Positions 1-10,005 of a DNA stretch of 64,000 nt are shown one piece after another. Numbering within the stretch: the first letter of the stretch is position 1; each line of letters begins with the position of its first letter. Location of the stretch: positions 2,046,001 through 2,110,000 of the forward strand of contig NZ_CP039734.2 in assembly GCF_011769985.2 (NCBI RefSeq). The letters run 5' to 3'. The notes below the pieces were generated by a model, which was not told the DNA's origin, searched no databases, and saw nothing but the letters and a program-made list of their open reading frames with translations. The DNA is from Sulfurospirillum diekertiae. Its GTDB lineage: Bacteria > Campylobacterota > Campylobacteria > Campylobacterales > Sulfurospirillaceae. Made by a program: the position numbers and the translations under genes.

Positions 1-399
1 AAGCATTAAACCATTGGGTTTCATGACAAAAACGATACCGATAAATCCAACAAAAACAGCGACCCACCCTTTCCAACCAATTTTTTCTTTCAAAAAGAAA
101 AAGGCCAAAATAGCGGTAAAAATAGGCGCAGTGCGTGAAAATGTAATCGCATCGGCAAGGGGAATATGGGCAATGTTGTAGAAAAAAACCAACATCGAAG
201 CAAAACCAATGAGGGCACGAAAAAGAAGCAACCAAGGCTTTCCGCCAATTTGTTTTATCGGCAGTTTAAAAATACTCAGTGCTACAAAAAGCATTGTCAA
301 ACCATTGCGAAAAAAGACCACTTCCACCGAATCCATGCTTTGAGAAAGAACCTTGGCAAAAGCGCCATCAAACGCAAAGCTAAACGAAGAGAGTAACAT
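1..399 (-). CDS. EamA/DMT-family transporter, C-terminus beyond window edge
   Basis: Partial gene of 133 visible codons reading out of the left edge. The translation is strongly hydrophobic. It has the EamA-repeat pattern of a first helix with FAFDGAFAKVLS, then VVFFRNGLTMLFVAL, then FYNIAHIPLADAITFSRTAP, then a KEKIGWKGWVAVFVGFIGI helix. This resembles the first half of drug/metabolite transporters, which export small metabolites across the inner membrane; the substrate cannot be read from sequence. The start is taken as ATG at 399 because AGAGG lies 10 bases upstream. A second, full-length DMT transporter lies at 57084-57992. The gene is divergent from the MscS gene. Confidence 0.85.
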   Translation of the reverse strand, partial: MLLSSFSFAFDGAFAKVLSQSMDSVEVVFFRNGLTMLFVALSIFKLPIKQIGGKPWLLLFRALIGFASMLVFFYNIAHIPLADAITFSRTAPIFTAILAFFFLKEKIGWKGWVAVFVGFIGIVFVMKPNGLML

Positions 400-531
400 G
401 AACAGAACACCTCTGTTTATGCCTCCAAAAAACTGTCTCAAGATGACTCCGATCAAGCTATAAGTATGAAATCTTAATCAATTCTGTGTTAAAATCCGTT
501 GATATTTGCATCTTAACCCTTAGGAGAAAGT

Positions 532-1602
532 ATGGATCTCCAACATATTTTAGAGTATAGCCTTTTTGGATTGCCTATTACCCATATTGCAATTGCCATC
601 ACTCTTTTTTTACTCGGATTAGCCTTAAAAAATCTTATTGCAAGCATTATTCTCAAACCTCTTAGAACCATTGCTAAACGTACCAAAACGACCACCGATG
701 ACAAAATTATCGCTGTTCTTGAAGAGCCTTTGAAATTCTCTATCGTCTTGGTTACCACATACATTGCAACCCTTTGGCTTCCTTTTAGAAGCTTTGACCA
801 TGTTGTCGATCTTGCGATCAAATCGTTTGAAACGTTTATTATTTTTTGGATTTTGTATCGAATGGTGGATAAATTTTCCAATCTCTTTAGTTTTTTCTCT
901 TCTAAATTTGGTAAAGAGTTGCATCAAGATATTCAACATTTCATTACAAAGGCCTTGCGCATCTTTCTTATTGCTCTAGGTATTATGGCAGTTTTGCAGG
1001 AATGGGGCATCAATGTCAGCGCTTTTGTCGCATCCTTAGGACTAGGAGGTTTAGCCTTTGCCCTCGCGGCTAAAGATACCGTTGCCAATCTTTTTGGTTC
1101 ATTGGTTATTTTTACAGACCGTCCTTTTAAAGTGGGCGATTGGGTCGAAACACCCGCAGTTGAAGGAATGATCGAAGAGATTGGGATTCGCTCAACCAAA
1201 ATTCGTACCTTCGCACAAGCCCTCGTGAGTATGCCAAACGCAACACTTGCCAATACCCCCATTACCAACTGGTCTCGCATGGGAAAACGTCGTGTTAAAA
1301 CACGTTTGGGTCTTACCTACAACACCTCAGTGGAGCAGATGAAAGCCATTATCCAAGAGATAAAAACCATGCTCAAAAAACACCCCGATGTCCACCAAGA
1401 GACCATTTTGGTGAGTTTTGATGAGTTTGATAACAGCGCACTCAGTATTTTTCTTTACTTTTTTACCAAAACAACCGTTTGGTTAGAGTATTTACATGTA
1501 AGGGAAGATGTTAATTTTAAAATTATGGAGATCGTTGCACGCAACGGTGCGCAGTTCGCATTTCCTTCTCAAACGCTCTATGTCGAGAGTTTACCAAAAT
1601 AA
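532..1602 (+). CDS. MscS-family mechanosensitive ion channel
   Basis: 356 residues. Likely an inner-membrane small-conductance mechanosensitive channel that relieves turgor on osmotic downshift. Predicted helices lie near residues 15-40, 68-85, 96-112 and 140-158. The MscS pore helix follows at about 162-194 (SAFVASLGLGGLAFALAAKD), rich in Gly and Ala as expected. The cytosolic beta domain starts at DRPFKVGDWVE and contains the conserved PNATLANTPITNWSR stretch. ATG at 532 is supported by AGGAG 6 bases upstream. The gene appears to be a single transcription unit, with a possible -10 (TAAAAT) at 490-495. One copy of the dispersed palindrome (1492-1501) is read here as Leu-His-Val-Arg. Several MscS subfamilies share this architecture, so no symbol is assigned. 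Confidence 0.9.
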   Translation: MDLQHILEYSLFGLPITHIAIAITLFLLGLALKNLIASIILKPLRTIAKRTKTTTDDKIIAVLEEPLKFSIVLVTTYIATLWLPFRSFDHVVDLAIKSFETFIIFWILYRMVDKFSNLFSFFSSKFGKELHQDIQHFITKALRIFLIALGIMAVLQEWGINVSAFVASLGLGGLAFALAAKDTVANLFGSLVIFTDRPFKVGDWVETPAVEGMIEEIGIRSTKIRTFAQALVSMPNATLANTPITNWSRMGKRRVKTRLGLTYNTSVEQMKAIIQEIKTMLKKHPDVHQETILVSFDEFDNSALSIFLYFFTKTTVWLEYLHVREDVNFKIMEIVARNGAQFAFPSQTLYVESLPK

Positions 1603-1616
1603 CAGCAAACACAGAG

Positions 1617-1622
1617 TATAAT
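1617..1622 (+). promoter_or_regulatory. Putative -10 element for der operon
   Basis: TATAAT preceded by GAG, 27 bases before the der start codon and 14 bases after the MscS stop. Promoters of this group often have a good -10 and little recognisable -35, which fits here. It could serve the whole der-aroK-trpS-serS-PflB run. Confidence 0.4.
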
Positions 1623-1649
1623 CAATCTAATTATGCAATAAAGGTTACT

Positions 1650-3107
1650 ATGAAGAAAATTGCCATTATCGGGCTACCCAATGTGGGGAAAAGCTCACTT
1701 TTTAATCGCATCGCTAAACAACGCATTGCGATTACTTCTGATTTCAGCGGAACTACACGTGACATTAAAACGCATCAAGTCTATATCACCGAAAAACCAT
1801 GTCTTCTTTTAGATACAGGCGGGCTTGATAAATCCACCGAACTGTTTGAAAATGTTCACAATATGTCGATGGAAGCCTCTAAAAAAGCCGATATTATCAT
1901 CATGGTCGTTGATGGTAAAATGCTCCCCAGCGATGAAGAGAAAAAAATCTTTTACGCCCTTCAAGCACGTAAAAAACCGATCGCTTTGGTCATCAATAAA
2001 ATTGACAACGACAAAGAGATGGAGCGTGCATGGGAGTTTGATGAATTTGGAGCCGAATTTGTTTTCCCTATCTCCGTTTCACATAACCGTGGTGTCAGCG
2101 CCCTTTTAGAGTGGATTGGGGAGCTTCTGCCTGCGGCTGAAGGAACAACACCTCCTCTTGTCAATGAAGACGACGATACCTTGGAAGAAGAGGATGATAC
2201 AGAAGAAGACGTCTGGGACGATGACGATGCGTTTGCGGAAGAAGATGAAGAGATCATTCCTGAAGAGATCGTTGAAGAGGTTGAAACCAATCAAATCAAC
2301 GTTGCGATCATCGGACGTGTCAATGTCGGTAAAAGCTCTCTTCTCAATGCCCTTGTCGGTAAACAACGCGCCGTCGTCAGCAGTGTGGCAGGTACAACGA
2401 TTGATCCTGTGGATGAAAGCATCGAGTACGAAGATAAAGTCATCAACTTTGTTGATACCGCAGGACTTCGCAGACGCGGCAAAATCGAAGGCATCGAAAA
2501 ATTTGCATTAATGCGCACCAAAGAGATGTTGGAGCGTGCGAACATTGCCTTGCTTGTTTTAGATACGAGTGAACCATTTTTAGAGCTTGATGAGCGCATC
2601 GCAGGACTTGTGGAAGAGAACCATTTAGCCTGTATTATCGTGCTCAATAAATGGGACAACCCGCTGGCTGATTTTGAGCAGATCACGGCAGAAGTCAGAG
2701 ACCGTTTTAAGTTTCTCTCTTACGCGCCGCTCATTACCGTTTCGGCGAAGAGCAAACAAAGAGTCGCAAAGATCAAAGATATGATTTTATCGGTTTATGC
2801 CAACTATTCACAGCACATTCCAACCCGTCAACTCAATGAAGTCATCCGAAATGCGACCATTAAGCATCAGATCCCGAGTGACCACTCGAAGGTAGTTAAA
2901 ATTTACTTTGCCACCCAATACCTTACCAAGCCGCCTCGTATTGCTTTGGTCATGAATAAACCACGCTCACTACATTTTAGCTACAAACGCTACCTTGCCA
3001 ATAAATTGCGTGAAAATTTCAACTTAGAAGGCTCTCCAATTCTGCTTTATCCACGAGCAAAAGGTGAGCGAGACAACGAACAGGAAGAAAACGGTGCTGA
3101 ATCTTAA
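1650..3107 (+). CDS. der: Ribosome biogenesis GTPase Der
   Basis: 485 residues; an essential double GTPase that assists 50S ribosomal subunit assembly in the cytosol. The first G domain shows GLPNVGKSS near residue 8, DTGG and NKID. The second shows GRVNVGKSS near residue 222, DTAG and NKWD. A KH-like C-terminal domain ends in a basic tail. The two G domains are joined by an unusually acidic linker at about residues 168-212, dominated by Asp and Glu, which makes the protein longer than many Der proteins. It is first in a tight run with aroK, trpS and serS; its 3' end overlaps the start of aroK. The order der-aroK-trpS-serS is, from memory, also that of Campylobacter jejuni. Confidence 0.96.
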   Translation: MKKIAIIGLPNVGKSSLFNRIAKQRIAITSDFSGTTRDIKTHQVYITEKPCLLLDTGGLDKSTELFENVHNMSMEASKKADIIIMVVDGKMLPSDEEKKIFYALQARKKPIALVINKIDNDKEMERAWEFDEFGAEFVFPISVSHNRGVSALLEWIGELLPAAEGTTPPLVNEDDDTLEEEDDTEEDVWDDDDAFAEEDEEIIPEEIVEEVETNQINVAIIGRVNVGKSSLLNALVGKQRAVVSSVAGTTIDPVDESIEYEDKVINFVDTAGLRRRGKIEGIEKFALMRTKEMLERANIALLVLDTSEPFLELDERIAGLVEENHLACIIVLNKWDNPLADFEQITAEVRDRFKFLSYAPLITVSAKSKQRVAKIKDMILSVYANYSQHIPTRQLNEVIRNATIKHQIPSDHSKVVKIYFATQYLTKPPRIALVMNKPRSLHFSYKRYLANKLRENFNLEGSPILLYPRAKGERDNEQEENGAES

Positions 3108-3639
3108 GAACAAAAATATCGTTTTTATTGGTTTTATGGGTGTCGGAAAAGGCACCATTTCTAGAGCGCTGATTCAAAAAACCAAACGCTTTGGTGTAGA
3201 TACCGATGATTTGATTGAAAGTATGGAAAACCGCAAAATCAAAGCTATTTTTGAAACAGATGGGGAAGCCTACTTTCGCAAGCTTGAGAAAAAAACAGCC
3301 AAATGGCTGGAAAAAAATGTTAAAAATGCCGTCATTTCCACAGGTGGAGGTTTTTTTAAGGTCGATAATCTGGATTCCATTGGCACGATTGTCTACCTTC
3401 GCTCCTCCTTCGATGGGATTTTAAAAAGACTCAAAGAGCATGAAAATGCCGATCTTAAACTTGCCAAACGCCCATTGCTGAGTGATGAAGCCAAAGCGAG
3501 AACATTATTTGAAGAGCGATCATCCCTCTATGAAGCCAAAGCGGATATCACCATCAATGTTGAAAATCGAAGCGTTGATGCCATCGTACAAGATTTAATT
3601 ACGTTACTCCACTTAAAAGAGAAAAAAGAGAAAGAGTAG
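3094..3639 (+). CDS. aroK: Shikimate kinase
   Basis: Phosphorylates the 3-hydroxyl of shikimate with ATP in chorismate synthesis. The P-loop reads GFMGVGKGT. The usual Ser after the Lys is Gly, a form familiar from adenylate kinases (GKGT), so ATP binding is probably kept. DTDD near residue 33 matches the shikimate-binding Asp pair. TGGG is the shikimate loop and KRPLLSD the lid with its Arg. Two GTG starts are possible, at 3064 and 3094. I prefer 3094 because AGGAAG lies just upstream and it gives 181 residues, near family length. It overlaps the end of der by 14 bases, suggesting coupled translation. Confidence 0.92.
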   Translation: MLNLKNKNIVFIGFMGVGKGTISRALIQKTKRFGVDTDDLIESMENRKIKAIFETDGEAYFRKLEKKTAKWLEKNVKNAVISTGGGFFKVDNLDSIGTIVYLRSSFDGILKRLKEHENADLKLAKRPLLSDEAKARTLFEERSSLYEAKADITINVENRSVDAIVQDLITLLHLKEKKEKE

Positions 3640-3648
3640 GACAGATTT

Positions 3649-4614
3649 ATGAGAGTATTAACAGGAATTCAACCCTCTGGTGCGCTTCACATAGGAAACT
3701 ATTTTGGCGCGATTAAACAAATGGTCGACTTGCAAAATAACAGCGATCTGTTTATTTTTATCCCCAACTACCATGCCCTAACCTCCCTAAAAGATGGTGT
3801 GGCACTTAAAAACAATACCCTCGATGCGGCGATTAATTTTATGAGCCTTGGCATTGATCCCAATAAAGCCACTTTATGGGCACAATCGGATGTTAAAGAG
3901 GTCTTAGAGCTTTACTGGGTGCTCTCAGGTTATACGCCGATGGGGCTTTTGGAGCGAGCACACGGCTACAAAGACAAAGTAGCCAAAGGCATTGCCGCCA
4001 ACCACTCTTTATTCTCTTACCCTGTTTTAATGGCAGCCGATATTTTACTTTACGATGCGGAAGTCATTCCTGTGGGGAAAGATCAGATTCAACATGTGGA
4101 GATTACCCGTGACATTGCTATTAAATTCAACAATGAGTTTGGCGATATCTTTAAAATCCCTGACTTTAAAGTCGATGACAACGTTGCAACCGTTCCAGGA
4201 CTTGATGGAGCGAAGATGAGTAAAAGCTATGGCAATACGATTGATATCTTTTGCACAGAAAAAGAGCTCAAAAAAGCAACTTCGCGTATCGTAACAGATT
4301 CAACACCGATGGAAGAGCCCAAAGATTATCTTACATGTAATGTGTATGCACTGGCTAAACTCTTTTTAGAAAAGGACGAAGTAGTTGCATTACAAGCACG
4401 CTATCTTAAAGGTGGCGAAGGATATGGTCACTTTAAAGCGTATCTTGGCACACTGATTTGGGACTATTTTGCTGAAGCTCGTGAGAAAAGAGCTTATTAT
4501 GTTGAGCATAAAGATGAAGTCATTGCAATTTTAGATGAAGGTGCGAGTAAGGCTCGTAAAATCGCAACGGAGAAGATGCGCATTATCCGTGATCTTGTTG
4601 GAATTTATCGCTAA
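3649..4614 (+). CDS. trpS: Tryptophanyl-tRNA synthetase
   Basis: 321 residues; charges tRNA-Trp with tryptophan using ATP. Class I signatures are clear: the HIGH-type motif is HIGN in [11 protein letters not shown] near residue 13, and KMSKS is complete in [10 protein letters not shown] near residue 187. Length is typical for bacterial TrpRS. It starts 9 bases after the aroK stop and is followed by serS after 8 bases, so it is internal to the operon. One copy of the dispersed palindrome at 4331 encodes Leu-Thr-Cys-Asn. Confidence 0.97.
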   Translation: MRVLTGIQPSGALHIGNYFGAIKQMVDLQNNSDLFIFIPNYHALTSLKDGVALKNNTLDAAINFMSLGIDPNKATLWAQSDVKEVLELYWVLSGYTPMGLLERAHGYKDKVAKGIAANHSLFSYPVLMAADILLYDAEVIPVGKDQIQHVEITRDIAIKFNNEFGDIFKIPDFKVDDNVATVPGLDGAKMSKSYGNTIDIFCTEKELKKATSRIVTDSTPMEEPKDYLTCNVYALAKLFLEKDEVVALQARYLKGGEGYGHFKAYLGTLIWDYFAEAREKRAYYVEHKDEVIAILDEGASKARKIATEKMRIIRDLVGIYR

Positions 4615-4622
4615 GGGAAAGT

Positions 4623-5867
4623 ATGTTAGATATTAAATTAATACAAAATGATTTTGAAAATGTCGCACAAAATCTTAGAAAGAAAAAAGTCGATGAGAAT
4701 CTCCTCGAAGAGTTACGTCGTATTTCTTTGGAGCTAAAAAATGCTCGCCTTGTACTGGAACCATTGCAAGCGGAGCAAAATACAAAAAGTAAACTTGTGG
4801 GTGTTTATGCCAAAGAAGGTAAAGACGTTCATGCGCTAAAAGCTGAACTCTCAGAAAATAAAGTAAAAATAGCCGATGCAACCGAAATTGTACGTGCATT
4901 AGAAGAAAAACTAGAAGCATTAGCAACCGTGATCCCCAATATGCCCTCCCCCTTAGTCCCTGAAGGTGAAGATGAAAATGACAATGTGGAACTCAAACGT
5001 GTGTTAGAGCCTCGTATGTTTTCTTTCACCCCTAAAGAGCACTGGGATATTGACGCCCAACAAAACTGGATTGACTTTGAACGTGGTGTCAAGCTTGCCA
5101 AAAGTCGTTTTAGTGTTTTAAAAAATGAAGCCGCAAGACTGGAACGCGCGTTGATTAACTACATGTTAGATTTTAACCGAACACGAGGGTTTCATGAAGT
5201 GGCTGTTCCTTATATTGTCAACCGTGAAACGCTTATGGGTACTGGGCAACTCCCTAAATTTGAAGATGACCTTTTTAAAATTGAGGGTGAAGATCTCTTT
5301 TTAATCCCCACTGCAGAAGTACCTGTCACAAACCTTTTCAGAGATGAAATCTTAACCAAAGAAGAATTACCCCTTAAAATGACGGCGTATTCTGCCTGCT
5401 TTCGCAAAGAGGCTGGTAGCGCTGGAAGAGATACACGTGGCATGATTCGCCAGCATCAATTCGACAAAGTAGAACTTGTTTGCATCACCACTCCTGAACA
5501 GAGTGAAGCCATTTTTGAAGAGATGCTCGCATGCGCTTCTGATCTTCTCTCCTCATTGGGACTTCCACACCGTCATTTGATGCTTTGTGGAGGAGACCTT
5601 GGTTTTAGTGCGGCGAAAACCGTTGATCTTGAAGTCTGGCTTCCAGGACAAAATAGGTACCGTGAAATTAGTTCTGTCTCCAATACATTTGACTTCCAAG
5701 CTAGACGGGCCAAAATTCGTTTTAAAGATGAAGGAAAAAACCGCTTGGTTCATACACTCAATGGCTCTTCTTTAGCAGTCGGTCGAACCCTAATTGCCAT
5801 TATGGAAAACTACCAAAATGAAGATGGCAGTATCGCTATCCCTGAAGTTTTGAAAAAGTATATGTAA
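4623..5867 (+). CDS. serS: Seryl-tRNA synthetase
   Basis: 414 residues; charges tRNA-Ser (and selenocysteine tRNA where present). The N-terminal 110 residues are rich in Lys, Glu and Leu heptads, matching the long coiled-coil arm that grips the tRNA variable arm. The class II core follows, with motif 2 in [16 protein letters not shown] and [10 protein letters not shown], and motif 3 in [18 protein letters not shown] near the C-terminus. ATG at 4623 is preceded by AAGGGAAAGT. The next gene begins one base after its stop, so the two are tightly coupled. Confidence 0.97.
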   Translation: MLDIKLIQNDFENVAQNLRKKKVDENLLEELRRISLELKNARLVLEPLQAEQNTKSKLVGVYAKEGKDVHALKAELSENKVKIADATEIVRALEEKLEALATVIPNMPSPLVPEGEDENDNVELKRVLEPRMFSFTPKEHWDIDAQQNWIDFERGVKLAKSRFSVLKNEAARLERALINYMLDFNRTRGFHEVAVPYIVNRETLMGTGQLPKFEDDLFKIEGEDLFLIPTAEVPVTNLFRDEILTKEELPLKMTAYSACFRKEAGSAGRDTRGMIRQHQFDKVELVCITTPEQSEAIFEEMLACASDLLSSLGLPHRHLMLCGGDLGFSAAKTVDLEVWLPGQNRYREISSVSNTFDFQARRAKIRFKDEGKNRLVHTLNGSSLAVGRTLIAIMENYQNEDGSIAIPEVLKKYM

Positions 5868-5868
5868 A

Positions 5869-8211
5869 ATGGCTGAAGAAGCAGTAGTCATACTTGAAGC
5901 AGACCCTTTATCCACTACGGATGAAGGTTTTGCTCCTATTGAGGAGGAGAATGCAGCAGAAACAGCGGCTGCAGATTCTGCTGCCGAAGAAGAGGTAGAG
6001 GAGCAAAAGAACAAGTCTAAGAAAAAATTGTTAATGATGCTCATCCTTGGATCATTACTGCTTCTTGGTATGATCATTGCGCTTGTCGTTATCATCAAAA
6101 ACAAACATAAAACTCCTGAGCCTATTGCCGTTGAAAAAGTTGTTGAAAAGCCTGTCATTAAGGAACAATTTTCCCCTTCTAAATTAGATGGGATGATTAA
6201 AAAAGCCCATCTGCTGTATGAACAAGGCAATAAAGATGATGCCCTAAAAATTTATGAAAAAATTGCGACTTTTAATGAAGCCATCTCCTACTACAACATC
6301 GGTGTCGCAAAGCTTAAAGAACAAAACTTCCCCGAAGCGTTAGAAGCATTTAAAAAAGCCATTCAAAATAAAGAACATCGCACTATTAGTGCCATTAATG
6401 CAGCCGTCTGTGCCCTAGAGATGAAGGACAATAAACTTTTCACCTATTACATTGACTTAGCTTTTGCCTATTTACCCGAAGAGAGCAATGCACCTCTTTA
6501 CTCTTATTATGTTGGGTTAGTAAACTACTATAAAGATTTTTATTATGAGGCACTCAGTGCCATCTCGCATCCTATCAATGACTATTATAAAGAAGATCAG
6601 GACTATTTGGCATCTAAAATCTTAGCCTCTCTGGATAACAACTCCTATGCTCTCGCTACTCTGGAAAAAATTGAAAAAGAGAATGACCACTTTACCGTTG
6701 GACTTTTACATGCAAAACTAGGAGAATATCCTAAAGCAAAAGCTTCTTTGCTCAAAGCACTACAAAATGATCATGAAAACCCAAAAATAAAAATGGCACT
6801 TGCAATGATCGAAAATAAACTGGGCAATCTTGGAAATACCGCTTCACTCATGGGAGAAGTTTATAAGGTACGAGATGCCGATGCAAAACCTATCTATAAA
6901 ATGAAAGCTATCCTCAAACCTTCTTTATTTGATGTCGAAAGAGCACAAGTCGAATTTGAAAAAGAGCTTTTCTTTGATGATGAAAATACGTATAGTCTCA
7001 TTTTTTACTATGCCCCTTATAAAGTCTTTGATGCAAAGCAAACCATAGACTATATTCGCAAAGGAAGCATGAATATCTTTATTGATGAAATCGGGCCTGC
7101 ACTTTCCTATTTAAAAGCAAGCTCTACGATTTCCAAAGTAAATATTGCCATTAGCAAAGGGATTAAAAAAGCACTCGATTTTCATGTATATGAAGCCAAT
7201 GATATTTTTTCAAAAATGGTTGAAGAGTATAAAAACCACTCCATTTTGCACTACAATCTGGGGCTTACTTATGCACAAATGGGTGATTATGCCGCTGCTT
7301 ATAAAAACTTTTCAAAAAGCTATCATCTAGATAGCAACAACTATCTTGCGGGTGTCTTTGCCCTCATGAGCGGCAATTTGATTGGCAAGGACATTACCAA
7401 ACTCTCTGAAGATGTCAAAGACAGTATTAACAAAAATCAAACACTTGAAAAAGATAATCTTTATGCTTCGCTCATTCATCTGACCGATGGCAATCATTTT
7501 TCTTTGACACGTTGGCTCGAAAAAGAGAAAGAAGAGAGCCCTCTTAATCTTATGCTCAATATTATTGCCGCCCAAAAGCTGGGCAATGAACGTATGTACC
7601 GCCTTGGATCTCAAAAGCTTCAAGCGCTACTACCTAGAGATATTATTGCCAATCTTATTGCCTTTAACGTAAAGCATCAAAAGCAAAATATCAAAAATTA
7701 CGCTAAAGCCGTTCAAATTGAATTTAACCATCTTCCACTGGATTATGATGCGTTCTACTATGGGCCAAAAATTGTCAAAGAGCAGTATATTAAACTCTTA
7801 CAAGTGGGAGGGCTCCTCCATCAAAAACGCGATAGTGTACGTAAAAAAATGGAAGAAGAGCGTATTGATATTTCTTCCATTATGCAAACGCTTGCCTACA
7901 TGGAAATCTATACCAACAACTTTGAAGAAGCGTTTACTCTCTACAATAAACTGATTGATGATTTCCAGAAAAAAGATACCCATACCATCTTCCTAGCTTC
8001 TGTTGCGGCTATTGGGGCAGGACACAGTGATAATGCTATAGCACTTTTGGAACTTTCAAAACTGACAGATCCTAGTAATGTGGAAAGTAAATATGCTCTT
8101 GGATTGTTATATCAAGAAATAGGGAATTTTGAAGCAGCCAATGCACAGTATCGCAGTATCGGAAATATTGGTTTTATCTCTCAATATTTCAGTTTTGCAA
8201 TCCTAAGATAG
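5869..8211 (+). CDS. Membrane-anchored TPR protein, PflB-like
   Basis: 780 residues. The N-terminus is acidic (Glu/Ala-rich, residues 1-45), followed by a Lys-rich boundary and one transmembrane helix at about 54-76. The remainder is helical with TPR-type repeats, clearest around residues 107-165 (DDALKIYEKIA, then FPEALEAFKKAIQ) and 455-490. This layout, the size, and position directly after serS match PflB (Cj0390 of Campylobacter jejuni), a periplasmic flagellar-motor disk protein needed for stator assembly. That assignment is from synteny and architecture only. No other flagellar gene is in the window. It is the last gene before a perfect 34-bp palindrome. Confidence 0.7.
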   Translation: MAEEAVVILEADPLSTTDEGFAPIEEENAAETAAADSAAEEEVEEQKNKSKKKLLMMLILGSLLLLGMIIALVVIIKNKHKTPEPIAVEKVVEKPVIKEQFSPSKLDGMIKKAHLLYEQGNKDDALKIYEKIATFNEAISYYNIGVAKLKEQNFPEALEAFKKAIQNKEHRTISAINAAVCALEMKDNKLFTYYIDLAFAYLPEESNAPLYSYYVGLVNYYKDFYYEALSAISHPINDYYKEDQDYLASKILASLDNNSYALATLEKIEKENDHFTVGLLHAKLGEYPKAKASLLKALQNDHENPKIKMALAMIENKLGNLGNTASLMGEVYKVRDADAKPIYKMKAILKPSLFDVERAQVEFEKELFFDDENTYSLIFYYAPYKVFDAKQTIDYIRKGSMNIFIDEIGPALSYLKASSTISKVNIAISKGIKKALDFHVYEANDIFSKMVEEYKNHSILHYNLGLTYAQMGDYAAAYKNFSKSYHLDSNNYLAGVFALMSGNLIGKDITKLSEDVKDSINKNQTLEKDNLYASLIHLTDGNHFSLTRWLEKEKEESPLNLMLNIIAAQKLGNERMYRLGSQKLQALLPRDIIANLIAFNVKHQKQNIKNYAKAVQIEFNHLPLDYDAFYYGPKIVKEQYIKLLQVGGLLHQKRDSVRKKMEEERIDISSIMQTLAYMEIYTNNFEEAFTLYNKLIDDFQKKDTHTIFLASVAAIGAGHSDNAIALLELSKLTDPSNVESKYALGLLYQEIGNFEAANAQYRSIGNIGFISQYFSFAILR

Positions 8212-8212
8212 T

Positions 8213-8246
8213 TTTACATGTAAAGGTTTTAACCTTTACATGTAAA
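8213..8246. terminator. Perfect 34-bp palindrome between convergent genes
   Basis: Two arms of 16 bases (8213-8228 and 8231-8246) are exact inverted copies separated by TT, and each arm contains one TTTACATGTAAA. It sits 2 bases after the PflB-like stop and 14 bases before the leuA stop, between convergent genes. It could form a bidirectional terminator hairpin. The stem is AT-rich and flanking T-runs are short, so termination is inferred from position. Confidence 0.5.
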
Positions 8247-8259
8247 GACGTTTAAAGCG

Positions 8260-9819
8260 TTAAATACTCTCTTGCGTATTGCTACGAACGGTTCTAAGGT
8301 GCTCTTTCATTGACATGTAACTGTTAAGTGCTCCAATATACGCTTTAGCCGTTGCTAGCATGGTATCAACACTTAAACCATGTCCCATAATCGCAGGTTT
8401 ACTTTCATCAAATACTACTTTAACGAGCACCCTTGCCATTGCGTCTTTACCCTGAGAAACCGCGTCCACTTTGTAGTCTTTTAGCTCGCCACTCACACCA
8501 CAAACACGATCAATGACTTTAAAGATCGCATCCATCGTTCCATTCCCAATAGCAGCGTCAGTAATCTCTTTTCCATTATGTAAAATGGTCACAGCAGCAC
8601 TCGGAACACCTCCTGGTGCGCAATCAGAAAGTTGCAAACGAAGTAAGTCAAAAATTTGAGGAATTTTGGTAATTTCCTCAGCAACAAGTGCACGTAAATC
8701 ATCATCAAAAATCTCTTTTTTCTGATCTGCTAAGATTTTAAAACGATCAAATGCCTCATTGATCTCTTCGTCTTTAAGCTCATAGCCTAATGTTTGAAGT
8801 TTGTCTTTAAACGCATGCCTACCAGAATGTTTACCAAGAACAATCGAGTTTTTGTCAAGACCAATGTCTTTGGCACTCATAATCTCATAGGTTTGGGTGT
8901 GTTTCAACACGCCATCTTGGTGAATGCCACTCTCATGTGAAAAGGCATTCTTACCCACAATAGCTTTATTGGGTTGCGGCTCAATGCCTGTTACGGATGA
9001 AACCAATTTACTCGTAGGGTAAATCTCTTTAATATTAATGTTTGTATCATATCCATTGAAATGATCTTTACGTGTACGAAGTGCCATAACAATTTCTTCT
9101 AATGCCGCATTCCCTGCACGCTCACCTAAGCCGTTTATCGTACATTCTACTTGACGTGCACCATTTTCAATACACGCCAATGAGTTCGCTACAGCAAGTC
9201 CTAGATCATTATGATTATGCACAGAGATGATAGCGCGATCTCCTACAAAATCATGTAATGACTTAATAATAGCCCCCATTTCCGTTGGTAAACGATATCC
9301 TACGGTATCGGGGATATTTAAGGTACTGGCTCCTGCATTAATGACAGCGTCTAAAATCTCTTTCAGAAAGCTCACATCACTACGTCCGGCATCTTCACAG
9401 CTAAACTCCACATCATCACAAAATGTTTTAGCATACTGTACGGACTCAACTGCCTTTTTGATAACTTGATCCGGTGTCATTTTAAGTTTATATTCCATAT
9501 GAATAGAGCTTGTTGCAATAAAGGTATGAATTCTGTTTAATTTTGCTTTTGCAACAGCCTCACCAGCAGCCTTAATATCACGATCTAATGCCCGCGCAAG
9601 GGAACAGATTCGACTTTTAGTGACAGCCTCACTAATACGAGCAATTGCATCAAAATCTCCCGGACTAGCCGCGGCAAAACCTGCTTCTATAACATCAACG
9701 CCCAATTTTTGTAACTGCAATGCAATCTGAATTTTCTCTTCAGTGTTCATTGAAGCACCCGGACTTTGTTCACCATCACGTAAGGTGGTATCAAAAATTA
9801 TAATTTTAGTGTCATTCAT
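8260..9819 (-). CDS. leuA: 2-isopropylmalate synthase
   Basis: 519 residues; condenses acetyl-CoA with 2-oxoisovalerate, the first committed step of leucine synthesis. The HMG-CoA lyase-like barrel shows [12 protein letters not shown] near residue 10 and the metal-binding [13 protein letters not shown] near residue 200. The C-terminal third is the LeuA allosteric domain ([15 protein letters not shown]), which binds leucine for feedback inhibition. Length is normal. A 31-codon leucine-rich reading frame lies upstream at 9872-9967 and may be a regulatory leader. No leuBCD genes follow, so this leuA stands alone; transcription ends at the palindrome shared with the convergent gene. Confidence 0.96.
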   Translation of the reverse strand: MNDTKIIIFDTTLRDGEQSPGASMNTEEKIQIALQLQKLGVDVIEAGFAAASPGDFDAIARISEAVTKSRICSLARALDRDIKAAGEAVAKAKLNRIHTFIATSSIHMEYKLKMTPDQVIKKAVESVQYAKTFCDDVEFSCEDAGRSDVSFLKEILDAVINAGASTLNIPDTVGYRLPTEMGAIIKSLHDFVGDRAIISVHNHNDLGLAVANSLACIENGARQVECTINGLGERAGNAALEEIVMALRTRKDHFNGYDTNINIKEIYPTSKLVSSVTGIEPQPNKAIVGKNAFSHESGIHQDGVLKHTQTYEIMSAKDIGLDKNSIVLGKHSGRHAFKDKLQTLGYELKDEEINEAFDRFKILADQKKEIFDDDLRALVAEEITKIPQIFDLLRLQLSDCAPGGVPSAAVTILHNGKEITDAAIGNGTMDAIFKVIDRVCGVSGELKDYKVDAVSQGKDAMARVLVKVVFDESKPAIMGHGLSVDTMLATAKAYIGALNSYMSMKEHLRTVRSNTQESI

Positions 9820-9871
9820 AGGTTGTATTCCTTGTTACATTAATTTAAAAAGTTAAAAAATAAAAATGGAA

Positions 9872-9967
9872 TTAGAAGAAGAGGAGTTTTTGCAGGAGAG
9901 CGTTTTTGATCTCAATTTTTGGTAAAACTTTGATCGATTTCATGATGCCAATATCAACGCTATTCAT
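9872..9967 (-). CDS. Probable leucine leader peptide upstream of leuA
   Basis: A 31-residue frame starting at ATG 9967 with an excellent AAGGAG site 4 bases upstream, ending in NALLQKLLFF and a TAA. Four Leu codons (CTC, CTG, CTC, CTC) and two Phe codons cluster in the last nine positions. Its stop is 52 bases before the leuA start. Leader peptides rich in the end-product amino acid are a known device for attenuating leu operons, and position and composition fit. I could not find a strong terminator hairpin between it and leuA; only weak pairing (GAGA with TCTC) and T-rich stretches are present. The mechanism could therefore be translational. It might also be a chance frame, though the ribosome site argues against that. 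Confidence 0.55.
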   Translation of the reverse strand: MNSVDIGIMKSIKVLPKIEIKNALLQKLLFF

Positions 9968-10005
9968 CGCTTCTCCTTGATTCAAAATACCTTGAGCTAA
10001 AATAG

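Noticed and set aside
166-396. Plus-strand frame of 76 codons, basic and Lys/Asn-rich
   Set aside because: It is the complement of the clear DMT transporter gene and has no ribosome site.
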